Assembly: GCA_963815305.1 (NCBI GenBank)
Contig: CAWFFW010000002.1
Span: 310,001 to 374,000, forward strand
Source of the DNA: CAXBID01 sp963815305
GTDB lineage: Bacteria > Bacteroidota > Bacteroidia > Flavobacteriales > Flavobacteriaceae
Direction: 5' to 3'
DNA length: 64,000 nt
Part shown: piece by piece, positions 56,643 to 64,000 of the stretch
Numbering within the stretch: the first letter of the stretch is position 1
How the letters are laid out: each line of letters opens with the position of its first letter
The notes under the pieces: model-generated
Told to the model about the DNA's origin: nothing
The model's database searches: none
The model's input: only the letters and a program-made list of their open reading frames with translations
Program-made: the position numbers and the translations under genes

Positions 56643-57485
56643 CTAAAGCATCTTCAAGGTGTTTAATTCCTGCTCTGTAAGATGTTTCCAACTCCCACGA
56701 GGAATATCTTTTTTGGTTAAGTGACCAATAGCAACACAATCTAAACTTATTATTTCATATTTAACGTAATCAAATATGGTTCTTAAAATAGTATTTCCTG
56801 TATTTTTAATTTTTAAGCCTATTTCTTTTTTTGAAGCCCCATCTATATAGCTAATTTCTTCAACTTCAATCAGTTTTCCGTCAATTTTAAAACCGTTTTG
56901 TATCTTTTTTAAATCTTCAAGTTTTAAACTTTTATTTAACTCGATATGAAATAAGCGCGCTACCCCATTTTTTGAGTTGGTAAATTTATCATGTATTTGT
57001 TCATCATTTGTAAACAATAACAAACCTTTTGAGTTTCTGCCTAACCGCCCTATGGGTTTTATTCTCGATGCTGTAGCATTAGCCACCAAATCCATCACCG
57101 TTCTTCCTTTGCCTTCACTAGTTGTTGTAGCAAATCCCTTAGGTTTATTTAATAAAACATAGGCTTTTTTCTCTGGATTAATTCTGGCGCCATCATAACG
57201 TACCTCGTCTCCTAATTTTACCTTGTAACCCATTTCAGTAATTACTTTGCCATTTACAGAAACTAAACCTGTGGCAATATGAACATCGGCTTCTCTTCTA
57301 GAACACATGCCTGAGTTAGCTACATATTTATTTAATCTGATTTCATCAGGATTACTTGATTTTTTTGGGGTAGAATTTGCTTTTTTTATAGGGGCATTTC
57401 CTCTTGCATGGCTTGTAAATCGCTTATTGCCTTCACCACGTCCCGACGGCTTTCCTTTTCCTTTACTCCCTTGTTGTCTGTTCAT
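56643..57485 (-). CDS. RluB/RsuA-family pseudouridine synthase lacking the catalytic Asp
   Basis: The 280-residue protein has a basic Gly/Lys/Arg-rich N-terminus, then an S4 domain (RLNKYVANSGMCSRREADVHI near residue 51). The synthase domain follows with YVLLNKPKG near 108 and IGRLGRNSKGLLLFTND near 140. In active members the RL is followed by Asp (GRLD), the catalytic residue, and here it is Gly (codon GGC). The Arg-rich NRxVRR segment and the LDRV segment also differ (GNTILRT, LDCV). It may be an inactive or altered paralogue acting as an RNA binder. Confidence 0.82.
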   Translation of the reverse strand: MNRQQGSKGKGKPSGRGEGNKRFTSHARGNAPIKKANSTPKKSSNPDEIRLNKYVANSGMCSRREADVHIATGLVSVNGKVITEMGYKVKLGDEVRYDGARINPEKKAYVLLNKPKGFATTTSEGKGRTVMDLVANATASRIKPIGRLGRNSKGLLLFTNDEQIHDKFTNSKNGVARLFHIELNKSLKLEDLKKIQNGFKIDGKLIEVEEISYIDGASKKEIGLKIKNTGNTILRTIFDYVKYEIISLDCVAIGHLTKKDIPRGSWKHLTEQELNTLKML

Positions 57486-57551
57486 GACTTATTATTTTTT
57501 TGCAAAGATATACTTAATATCATGATTAACGATTTAAGACGAACGATTTTG

Positions 57552-58454
57552 CTAAATACGATTTAAAACCAAACCAACATTAATCAATACAATACAAAAA
57601 ACACCTGCTAAAATAATGAATTTCAAAATGTTATGAAGTATTAAATAATGAATTTTTATTCTAGATTTCCAAAGTATAAACAAGAAAATTATTAATAAAA
57701 ACGTACTGAAATAAAAATACAAATACATATAACCTATCTCAAAATAAAACAAAAGTAAATATGTGGGTATTAAAGTAAAAACAGCTAAAATTGTAAGCAT
57801 ATTTTTTGAAACTTTTTCGCCATAAACAACCGGAATTGTTTTATAATTTTGAAGTAGGTCGCCTTTTATATTTTCTAAATCCTTGGTCAGTTCTCGCATC
57901 GATATCAATAAAAATAAAAACATAGCATGTACAAAAATGACAGTTTCAAAATTTTTATAATACAGGAAAACAGCAAAAAAGGGCGTTATCGTTAAAATAG
58001 CTGAAATTAAGTTGCCTATAAAAGGCAACTTTTTAAGTTTGTGCGAATACAACCAAATACCAAAAATATAAAGTGAAAAGAATAACACTGCGTTAAAAGA
58101 TACATAGCTTGCCATGACTACTGCCGCAAAATTTAATACAAAATAAAATGATAACTTGGTATTTTGACTAACTAACCTATCTAATTTAGATTTGAAGGGT
58201 TTGTTTATTAAGTCTTTTTCCGAATCATAGAAATTGTTAATGATATAACCTCCTGCTATGGTTGATGCCGATGCCAATACAAGCATGAATAAATTAGGAT
58301 CAAACAAAACATCCTTTAAAGGCTTATCGTGTGCCATAATGTAAATAGAAGCTAGATACTGAGCGATAACTACAATTAATATATTATAGCCTCTAACCAC
58401 TGAAAACATACTAAAAAATTTAATTAGAATATGTTTCTGTCTTCTACTTAACAT
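57552..58454 (-). CDS. UbiA-family prenyltransferase (geranylgeranylglycerol-phosphate type)
   Basis: The 300-residue protein has about nine transmembrane helices and the two aspartate-rich motifs of UbiA enzymes, NNFYDSEKDLINKP at about residues 68-81 and RELTKDLENIKGD near 186. The second motif resembles archaeal-type DGGGP synthase rather than MenA. It likely attaches an isoprenoid chain to a polar acceptor. It sits beside genes of the mevalonate route that supply prenyl diphosphates. Confidence 0.82.
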   Translation of the reverse strand: MLSRRQKHILIKFFSMFSVVRGYNILIVVIAQYLASIYIMAHDKPLKDVLFDPNLFMLVLASASTIAGGYIINNFYDSEKDLINKPFKSKLDRLVSQNTKLSFYFVLNFAAVVMASYVSFNAVLFFSLYIFGIWLYSHKLKKLPFIGNLISAILTITPFFAVFLYYKNFETVIFVHAMFLFLLISMRELTKDLENIKGDLLQNYKTIPVVYGEKVSKNMLTILAVFTLIPTYLLLFYFEIGYMYLYFYFSTFLLIIFLFILWKSRIKIHYLILHNILKFIILAGVFCIVLINVGLVLNRI

Positions 58455-58516
58455 TGAAAATTATTTTGGTGGCAATCTTCGACTGTACTAAGGGTGACAA
58501 AAGGACAAAAAGACGT

Positions 58517-59446
58517 TTAGAAGTTATAAACGACTTCTAATTTATAATCTGAAAGTGATTTTTTTGCTTTTTCAATATCTTCAGTAAAACCTAGTATATA
58601 ACCGCCACCACCTGAACCACAAAGCTTTAAATAGTAATCATTAGTTTTAATCCCATTTTCCCAAAGCTGATGAAATTGTTGAGGAATCATAGGTTTAAAG
58701 TGATTTAAAACTACTTTTGATAGTTGTTTTGTGTTTTTAAATAACGACTTCATATTACCGGTTAAGAAATCTTCCACACAGGCGTCTGTATGCTTTATAA
58801 ACTGATTTTTAAGCATTTTACGGAAGCCTTCCTGCTTCATGCTTTCCATAAATATACTTACCATGGGAGCCGTTTCACCAACAATACCACTATCGATTAA
58901 AAAAACGGCACCTTTGCCTTCACTTTGTTGTGCTGGTATACCCGTGGCTTCAATATTATCTTTTGAATTAATAAGAATTGGTATACTTAAATAACTATTC
59001 AATGGATCTAAGCCTGAAGATTTTCCGTGAAAAAAAGATTCCATTTCAGAAAAAATAATCTTTAATTTGAGTAGTTTTTCTCGCGTTAAATTTTCTAAAA
59101 CTGTGATTTTATCATGCGCGTATTTATCGTAAATAGCAGCAACCAAGGCACCACTACTGCCTACTCCGTAACCTTGTGGAATAGAAGAATCAAAATACAT
59201 CCCCTTATCTATATCTTGCTTTAGAACTTCAATATCAAAATTTACCAAATCCTTATCTATATCTTGCAAATAAGCAACATATCTTTTTAAACTGGCATTA
59301 GATTTTATAGCTATTTCAGATGGATTTTCATCTACCTTTAACGCACCATTATAAAAATTATATGGAATTGATAAACCTTTAGAATCTTTAATAATTCCGT
59401 ATTCACCGAAGAGTAATATTTTAGAGTAAAAGAGAGGTCCTTTCAT
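58517..59446 (-). CDS. GHMP kinase, mevalonate kinase-like
   Basis: The 309-residue protein has the GHMP signatures: the N-terminal YSKILLFGEYGII, the phosphate-binding GYGVGSSGALVAAIY at about residues 93-107, and the late CGSGGGGYILGF near 277. With diphosphomevalonate decarboxylase encoded nearby, mevalonate kinase (or phosphomevalonate kinase) is the best reading. The upstream gap holds a decayed gene, which separates it from mvaD. Confidence 0.85.
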   Translation of the reverse strand: MKGPLFYSKILLFGEYGIIKDSKGLSIPYNFYNGALKVDENPSEIAIKSNASLKRYVAYLQDIDKDLVNFDIEVLKQDIDKGMYFDSSIPQGYGVGSSGALVAAIYDKYAHDKITVLENLTREKLLKLKIIFSEMESFFHGKSSGLDPLNSYLSIPILINSKDNIEATGIPAQQSEGKGAVFLIDSGIVGETAPMVSIFMESMKQEGFRKMLKNQFIKHTDACVEDFLTGNMKSLFKNTKQLSKVVLNHFKPMIPQQFHQLWENGIKTNDYYLKLCGSGGGGYILGFTEDIEKAKKSLSDYKLEVVYNF

Positions 59447-59481
59447 AAACTAATGAAAAATTGATATTGCAAAATTAACGA

Positions 59482-59806
59482 TTATTTTTTTGAAGTTTTT
59501 ATAATGCTTAATAATAATTTTAGAATTTCTTTTATGTCAAACGGTACACTAAGATACTCAGAATTATTTAAATAGCCTGTTTTTTCTTTTAAATCAATTT
59601 AATATTCCGTTTCATTCGCTTCCTTTAAGGCTGTAGATAATTTGTGAAAAAATGAGCTTTTCTTTCTACATGTTCTGATTTTCTAACGTGTGATCTTATT
59701 AAAGTGCCCGAACTAAGCCATTGTTTTGAAATAAAGTATTCGATAAGTTTACAATTCTCACTGCAAAAAGAAAGCTTTTGTCTTGAATTACATTGTCTTT
59801 CTTCAT
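59482..59806 (-). pseudogene. Decayed four-helix-bundle (23S rRNA IVS-type) protein
   Basis: The minus strand starts MKKDNVIQDKSFLFAVRIVNL, as four-helix-bundle proteins do, and then runs into stops. Later pieces in other frames read LIRSHVRKSEHVERKAHFFTNYLQP, EANETEY and GYLNNSEYLSVPFDIKEILKLLLSIIKTSKK before the final TAA. At least two frameshifts and several stops are present. These proteins are found as small mobile-associated genes of unknown function. It lies between mvaD and the GHMP kinase gene. Confidence 0.7.
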
Positions 59807-59812
59807 TATCAA

Positions 59813-60940
59813 TTATCCATTTTCAATTGTTAGTTCACTAGCTCCAAATCCAATTCTATCACTAATATAGTGACCATTTTGACAATATGTAACCAATTCA
59901 TTTTTAATAAATTCACATACTTGTTCACATTCGTTTTCTGGATATAAAACATGCACATTAGCTCCAGCATCTAGCGTAAAGCAAACTTTAGAGTCTGTTT
60001 TTTTCCTGAAGTTCCATATTTTATTGATAATTTCTAAGGTATTTGGTTTCATTAAAATAAAATATGGCATACTCGTCATCATCATCGCATGAAGTGTTAA
60101 TGCTTCACTTTCAACAATTTTTATAAATTTATCCAAATCACCCGCTTTTAAAATCTTTACTAAACTAGAAAGATTGGTATGTGCTTGCTTAAATCGCTCC
60201 TGCGCAAACGGATGTCCATGCATCAAGTTATGCCCAACAGTACTGCTTACTTGCTTTTCGCCTTTATCAACCAGTAAAATAGTATCCTGATAATTTTTGA
60301 AGTTTTCATGAACCTCAAGCGGATATTTTACACCAAACAAATCGGAACTTCCTTCAATATCATTATGTTTTCCCCAAACCACTAAATCACCTTCTAAACT
60401 TCGGCAGGCACTACCCGAGCCTAAACGTGCTAAAAATGATGCTTTTTGGACGACAAAATAATCATCAAAAATACGCGTATCAAGGCGTGTGCTAGGCGTC
60501 GTCGAGGTGGTTAATTTCTTTTCAATACTCATCAGGCATAAAGCCAATGCACTCATACCTGATGCTGAGGATGCAATACCAGAACTGTGCGGAAACGTAT
60601 TAGACGTTTCTATTTTAAAATGATAATCTTTTAAAAATGGTAAGTAAACTTCAATTCGCTTGAAAAATATTTCAATTTTTGGTTTGAAATCATCTTTCTT
60701 TTCATCGTCCAAGTAAACTTCAAAAGAAAAATTATTATCGTTCTCCTTTTTTGAAAAACTAAGCTTTGTTATTGTTTTACAATCACTTAAAGTAAAACTG
60801 ATTGATGGGTTTTCTGGCACTTGATGCGCTTTCTTTCCCCAATATTTTACTAAGGCAATATTGCTTGGTGATGCCCATGTAACGTTTCCATTTTCTAAAG
60901 AATTAATGTAAGGTTTTGGTATAAATTTTTTTTCTGACAT
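59813..60940 (-). CDS. mvaD: Diphosphomevalonate decarboxylase
   Basis: The 375-residue protein has the family signature WASPSNIALVKYWGKK at about residues 23-38, the phosphate loop FPHSSGIASSASGMSALA near 115, and GSGSACRSLEGDLVVWG near 173. The late Asp in LDAGANVHVLYP is the catalytic-type residue near 322. It makes isopentenyl diphosphate in the mevalonate pathway. With the kinase and the UbiA prenyltransferase it forms an isoprenoid block. Confidence 0.93.
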   Translation of the reverse strand: MSEKKFIPKPYINSLENGNVTWASPSNIALVKYWGKKAHQVPENPSISFTLSDCKTITKLSFSKKENDNNFSFEVYLDDEKKDDFKPKIEIFFKRIEVYLPFLKDYHFKIETSNTFPHSSGIASSASGMSALALCLMSIEKKLTTSTTPSTRLDTRIFDDYFVVQKASFLARLGSGSACRSLEGDLVVWGKHNDIEGSSDLFGVKYPLEVHENFKNYQDTILLVDKGEKQVSSTVGHNLMHGHPFAQERFKQAHTNLSSLVKILKAGDLDKFIKIVESEALTLHAMMMTSMPYFILMKPNTLEIINKIWNFRKKTDSKVCFTLDAGANVHVLYPENECEQVCEFIKNELVTYCQNGHYISDRIGFGASELTIENG

Positions 60941-60943
60941 TGT

Positions 60944-61480
60944 TCACTTATAAGTTGACAAAGATAACAACTTTACTATTGTTTTATAGTTTCTGGCAGT
61001 TGCCAAACTGTTTAATTTACATTCGAAAAAATTACTATGGTATTTGGCTTTACCATAACCTAAAGCATAGTAAGAATAAATACAGTTATTAACTATCAAG
61101 AATTCTTCGTTAGGATACACTATTTTAGAAATTTCTTCTACTATTTATTCATTTGGCGTTGCATATAATAAGATAAAATAACTATTAACTTTTTTTTCTT
61201 CAGAAAATGGGCAAGCATCAAAAATACGCTGCAACTCTGTATTTGTTTTAATAGTAATGGGCACTTCAAAACCAAAATGATTATGTATGGCCACATGAAT
61301 TTTCTCTTCTAATTTATGACTATGCTTTTCAGCAGATTCAAAAATCACATTACCACTTTGTATATACGTTTGCACATTTTTTAAACCAGATTTTGAAAGT
61401 AATGCTCTTAAATCTGCCATAGGGACTTTCTTATGTCCGCCCACATTAATACCTCTTAAAAACGCGATATACGTGTTCAC
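60944..61480 (-). pseudogene. DUF1697 protein interrupted by an in-frame stop
   Basis: From a GTG at 61480, overlapping the upstream stop by one base (TAGTG), the frame reads the DUF1697 start VNTYIAFLRGINVGGHKKVPM. It stops at TAA 61145-61147 after 111 residues. Past that stop the same frame continues without a break through IVEEISKIVYPNEEFLIVN, YYALGYGKAKYHSNFF and LATARNYKTIVKLLSL to TGA at 60944. That totals 179 codons, the usual family length. A single nonsense base is thus the only lesion. A longer upstream start at 61522 lies inside the preceding gene. Confidence 0.8.
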
Positions 61481-62691
61481 TATTTTGACATATTTTGAGC
61501 TGCAATATACGCTCCCGTCCAAGCGTTTTGAAAATTAAATCCGCCCGTAATGGCATCAATATTTAAAACCTCACCTGCAAAATATAGATTTTTATGAAGT
61601 TTACTTTCAAAAGTTTTAAAATTTATTTCTTTTAAATTAATGCCTCCCGCAGTAACAAACTCTTCTTTAAAAGTACTTTTACCGTCAACATTAAAAACAG
61701 CCATGGTGAGTTGATTTGCTAAATTTTCTAGTTGGCTTCTATTTAAATCGCCCCAACGTGTTTCTAAATGTATTTCTGATGCGAAAACCAGTTTTTGCCA
61801 AAGCCGTTTAGGCAAATCAAACTGCGCTGTTTTTAACACTGCTTTTTTAGCTAAGTCTAGTTTTAAAAATTTTAAGGCATCCAAACAATCTTCAAAAGTG
61901 TTCTTTATAAAATTAATTTCAATTTTAAATTTGTAATTGCGATTTGCTAATTCCAAAGCACCAAAAGCTGATAATTTTAAAATTGCAGGCGCACTTACCC
62001 CAACATGTGTAATTAGTAATGGACCTTCGCTAAATAAATCGGTTTCCAAAACTCTAACTTCAACATTTTGGGCAACTACTCCAGGGATATCTTTAATACG
62101 ATCATCTTTAATATCAAAAGTAAAAAGTGATGGTACTGGTGGTGTAACGGTGTGATTTAACTGTTCTAAAAGCCTCCATATTTTTGGATTACTCCCAGTG
62201 GCTATTAACAATTTTTCACAACTAAATTCATCGCTTTTTGTTGTAATTTGGAACCCCGGAATATTAAAATTAACACATTGTACAGATTGATTTAATAAAA
62301 CGTCAACGTTATATTTTTTGGCTTCATTTAAAAAACAATCTATAATAGTTTGCGATGAATTGGATATGGGAAACATTCTACCGTCTTCTTCGGTTTTTAA
62401 CTCTACACCACGTTTTTCAAACCACGCCATGGTATCACCAGTCATGAATTGATGAAACGGCCCCAATAATTCCTTATCACCTCTGGGGTAGTTTTGAACT
62501 AATTCTTGCGGAATAAATTCGGCATGAGTTACATTACAACGCCCACCGCCAGAAACTTTAACTTTGGTTAGCACTTCTTTTCCGCGCTCTAAAATAGCCA
62601 CTTTTAATTCTGAATTTTGTTCGGCAACATTAATAGCTGCAAAAAAACCTGCAGCACCTCCACCAACAATTATAACATCGTATACTTTCAT
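61480..62691 (-). CDS. HI0933-like NAD(P)/FAD-dependent oxidoreductase (aminoacetone oxidase family)
   Basis: From the ATG at 62691 the protein has 403 residues. It opens with the FAD motif DVIIVGGGAAGFFAAIN. KVKVSGGGRCNVTHAEF lies near residue 44, LLIATGSNPKIW near 162, and the C-terminus has GEVLNIDAITGGFNFQNAWTGAYIAA. This is the HI0933/YhiN flavoprotein family, of unclear substrate. A start at 62739 would add 16 residues and collide with the divergent gene. Confidence 0.85.
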   Translation of the reverse strand: MKVYDVIIVGGGAAGFFAAINVAEQNSELKVAILERGKEVLTKVKVSGGGRCNVTHAEFIPQELVQNYPRGDKELLGPFHQFMTGDTMAWFEKRGVELKTEEDGRMFPISNSSQTIIDCFLNEAKKYNVDVLLNQSVQCVNFNIPGFQITTKSDEFSCEKLLIATGSNPKIWRLLEQLNHTVTPPVPSLFTFDIKDDRIKDIPGVVAQNVEVRVLETDLFSEGPLLITHVGVSAPAILKLSAFGALELANRNYKFKIEINFIKNTFEDCLDALKFLKLDLAKKAVLKTAQFDLPKRLWQKLVFASEIHLETRWGDLNRSQLENLANQLTMAVFNVDGKSTFKEEFVTAGGINLKEINFKTFESKLHKNLYFAGEVLNIDAITGGFNFQNAWTGAYIAAQNMSK

Positions 62692-62738
62692 AAGTTTTAA
62701 AAACTCCGTAAATTTAGCATTATAATTTATCCCTACCA

Positions 62739-63539
62739 ATGAATAAATTTCTTTTACTTTTTATCTTTTCAATTATTTCGTGCAAAACGGGAAAACTTAC
62801 TGTAATTGCAGATATTAATTCTAGCTTAAAAGAAGCCTCTGCTATAGAATTGGTGAAAAATTCTGATTTACTTTGGACCATTGAAGACGCTGGAAATAAA
62901 AATAATTTGTATGGTTTAGATCTAAAAGGGCGTATTGTTAAAGATATTGATATATCGAATGCTAAAAATGAAGATTGGGAAGATTTAACTTCTGATAAAT
63001 ACGGAAATATTTATATTGGTGATTTTGGGAATAATAACAAAAAACGTGAAAAATTTACCATTTATAAAATAGAAGATCTTGAACATATAGTTGATAAAAC
63101 CAATGCAAAACTTATTGATTTTACACTTCCAAAAGATGTGAAATCAGAAGATTTTGAAGCCTTCTTTTTATTGAATGATTACTTCTATATATTCAGTAAA
63201 GAGAATAGTACCAGTATTTTAATTAAAGTACCTAATACAATAGGAACCCATATTGCTGAATTGGTAACCGATTTTAATTTAGAAGGTAAACATCATAAAA
63301 TAACATCCGCAGCCATTAGTCCAAATGAAGATGTTGTCGTTTTACTCAACCACGATAAATTATGGAAATTATCGAATTTTAAACCTGATCATTTTTTTAA
63401 GGGTAAAGTTGAGGAATTAGAGTTTGAGCACGATTCTCAAAAAGAAGGTATCTGTTTTAAAAATGACTCCATAGTATATATAACGGATGAACGAGATAAA
63501 AACGAAGGCGGTAACATGTATACTTTTAATATTAATTGA
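62739..63539 (+). CDS. Predicted beta-propeller lipoprotein, unknown function
   Basis: The 266-residue protein starts with a lipoprotein signal (Cys near residue 15, IISCKTG). Its repeated segments of about 40 residues look like propeller blades, such as SDLLWTIEDAGNKNNLYGLDLKGR and DLTSDKYGNIYIGDFGNN. WEDLT and SEDFEAFF resemble the Glu-rich elements of SdiA-regulated-like or esterase-like phytase-type propellers. I do not recognise a specific family. It diverges from the HI0933-like gene and faces the DUF2254 gene. Confidence 0.7.
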   Translation: MNKFLLLFIFSIISCKTGKLTVIADINSSLKEASAIELVKNSDLLWTIEDAGNKNNLYGLDLKGRIVKDIDISNAKNEDWEDLTSDKYGNIYIGDFGNNNKKREKFTIYKIEDLEHIVDKTNAKLIDFTLPKDVKSEDFEAFFLLNDYFYIFSKENSTSILIKVPNTIGTHIAELVTDFNLEGKHHKITSAAISPNEDVVVLLNHDKLWKLSNFKPDHFFKGKVEELEFEHDSQKEGICFKNDSIVYITDERDKNEGGNMYTFNIN

Positions 63540-63543
63540 TTTT

Positions 63544-64000
63544 TTAATAGTAATTCCTTTGCAGTAATTCTACTTGCTTTTTAATCGTTTCTTTATCTTT
63601 TTTATTCTCTATGGCTTTTGAAGCGTCTTGATAAAGGTTATCTATTTCTGAGGCTACGATGTTTTTGAATTCCTTTGATTCACATTTTAAATTTTGTTGC
63701 AAAAATCCGAGCATTTGAATTAATTTTTGAACTATAATAATATCATGTTTGCAATAGGTTCTAAGCGATGCCATAACTTGGTAAATTAAGGTTTCAAAAT
63801 TAATATTTTTTAATTTTATTATGGGTACCCCTGAGGTATCGTTAAAATAATCACCATCACTTTTCTGCATTCTTAATAAAAATAATTCAGTAATATAGTC
63901 TATCGCGTTTAATGCCGTACCTGGATCGTTTATTCCTGGAGACATGGCCTTAACAGCTATTTCCGTTAATTGCTTAAAAGCAAGTACATAGTTGTTTTCA
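63544..64000 (-). CDS. DUF2254-like membrane protein, N-terminus cut by window edge
   Basis: The frame is open to the right edge and carries the segment LAFKQLTEIAVKAMSPGINDPGTALNAIDYI, typical of the soluble C-terminal part of DUF2254 membrane proteins. The transmembrane N-terminal half lies outside the window. The visible rest is helical and charged, ending in KKQVELLQRNYY. The ATG at 63945 is internal and not the true start. It ends four bases from the convergent propeller lipoprotein gene. Confidence 0.75.
   Translation of the reverse strand, partial: ENNYVLAFKQLTEIAVKAMSPGINDPGTALNAIDYITELFLLRMQKSDGDYFNDTSGVPIIKLKNINFETLIYQVMASLRTYCKHDIIIVQKLIQMLGFLQQNLKCESKEFKNIVASEIDNLYQDASKAIENKKDKETIKKQVELLQRNYY

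Noticed and set aside
60944..61144. A frameshift in the DUF1697 gene
   Set aside because: A careful recount of the six-T run at 61026-61031 shows the frame is intact; only the in-frame TAA breaks it.
1..64000. Insertion sequences, prophage, CRISPR arrays or plasmid functions
   Set aside because: No transposase, integrase, cas gene, regularly spaced repeat or replication gene is visible; only short intergenic repeats occur.

Overview
The window is a stretch of AT-rich chromosome from a member of the Bacteroidota, most likely a marine Flavobacteriaceae species. The evidence is the block of type IX secretion and gliding genes (porV, porU, gldJ), promoter elements of the Bacteroidota form TAnnTTTG, a mevalonate route, sodium/proton antiporters and an arsenosugar biosynthesis cluster. 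It is ordinary chromosomal DNA: I see no insertion sequence, prophage, plasmid function or CRISPR array. I recognise one tRNA gene (Val, anticodon TAC).

Layout. 1-8269, minus strand: a DUF389 membrane protein (cut by the window edge), GDP-mannose pyrophosphorylase, an SprT-like protein, a HAD hydrolase, an SDR and an M28 lipoprotein peptidase, then pdhA-pdhC. 8434-16134: cytidine deaminase and porV-porU on the minus strand, diverging from gldJ on the plus strand. As given, gldJ carries a one-base frameshift that removes its C-terminal part. 16175-24688: murF, tRNA-Val, folC, a TonB/ExbD/ExbB system, nhaD, an amino-acid dehydrogenase and anmK. 24782-27214: an acyl-CoA dehydrogenase facing a cation/proton antiporter.

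27368-33857, plus strand: an arsenosugar cluster. It holds an AhpD-like protein, the radical SAM enzyme ArsS, a rhodanese, two glycosyltransferases, a purine nucleoside phosphorylase, the methyltransferase ArsM and a DUF547 lipoprotein. Together they suggest a route from arsenite through dimethylarsenic and an arsinoyl-adenosine to a glycosylated arsenosugar, with the phosphorylase as candidate for removing adenine. 33865-49803 holds a phosphoesterase, pyruvate carboxylase, an Omp85-like/glycoside hydrolase/outer-membrane/DUF547 group, a flavoprotein/iron-sulfur pair, a decayed YwqK-like gene and three membrane or polyprenyl-linked glycosyltransferases.

49841-55633, minus strand: small proteins, then a tight operon of arginine decarboxylase, a deoxyhypusine synthase homologue and a GNAT-nitrilase fusion. 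This operon is preceded by a long leader with a possible small ORF. 55803-64000: a TspO-like membrane protein, a divergent pseudouridine synthase lacking its catalytic Asp, a UbiA prenyltransferase, and mevalonate-pathway genes interrupted by a decayed four-helix-bundle gene. Then come a DUF1697 gene with an in-frame stop, a flavoprotein, a predicted propeller lipoprotein and part of a DUF2254 protein.

Two themes stand out. One is the arsenosugar cluster, where unexplained members sit beside known steps. The other is gene decay: three accessory genes are broken, gldJ is frameshifted, and one enzyme has lost catalytic residues while its frame stays open. A short palindromic repeat with GCGTTA...TAACGC ends occurs four times between genes.
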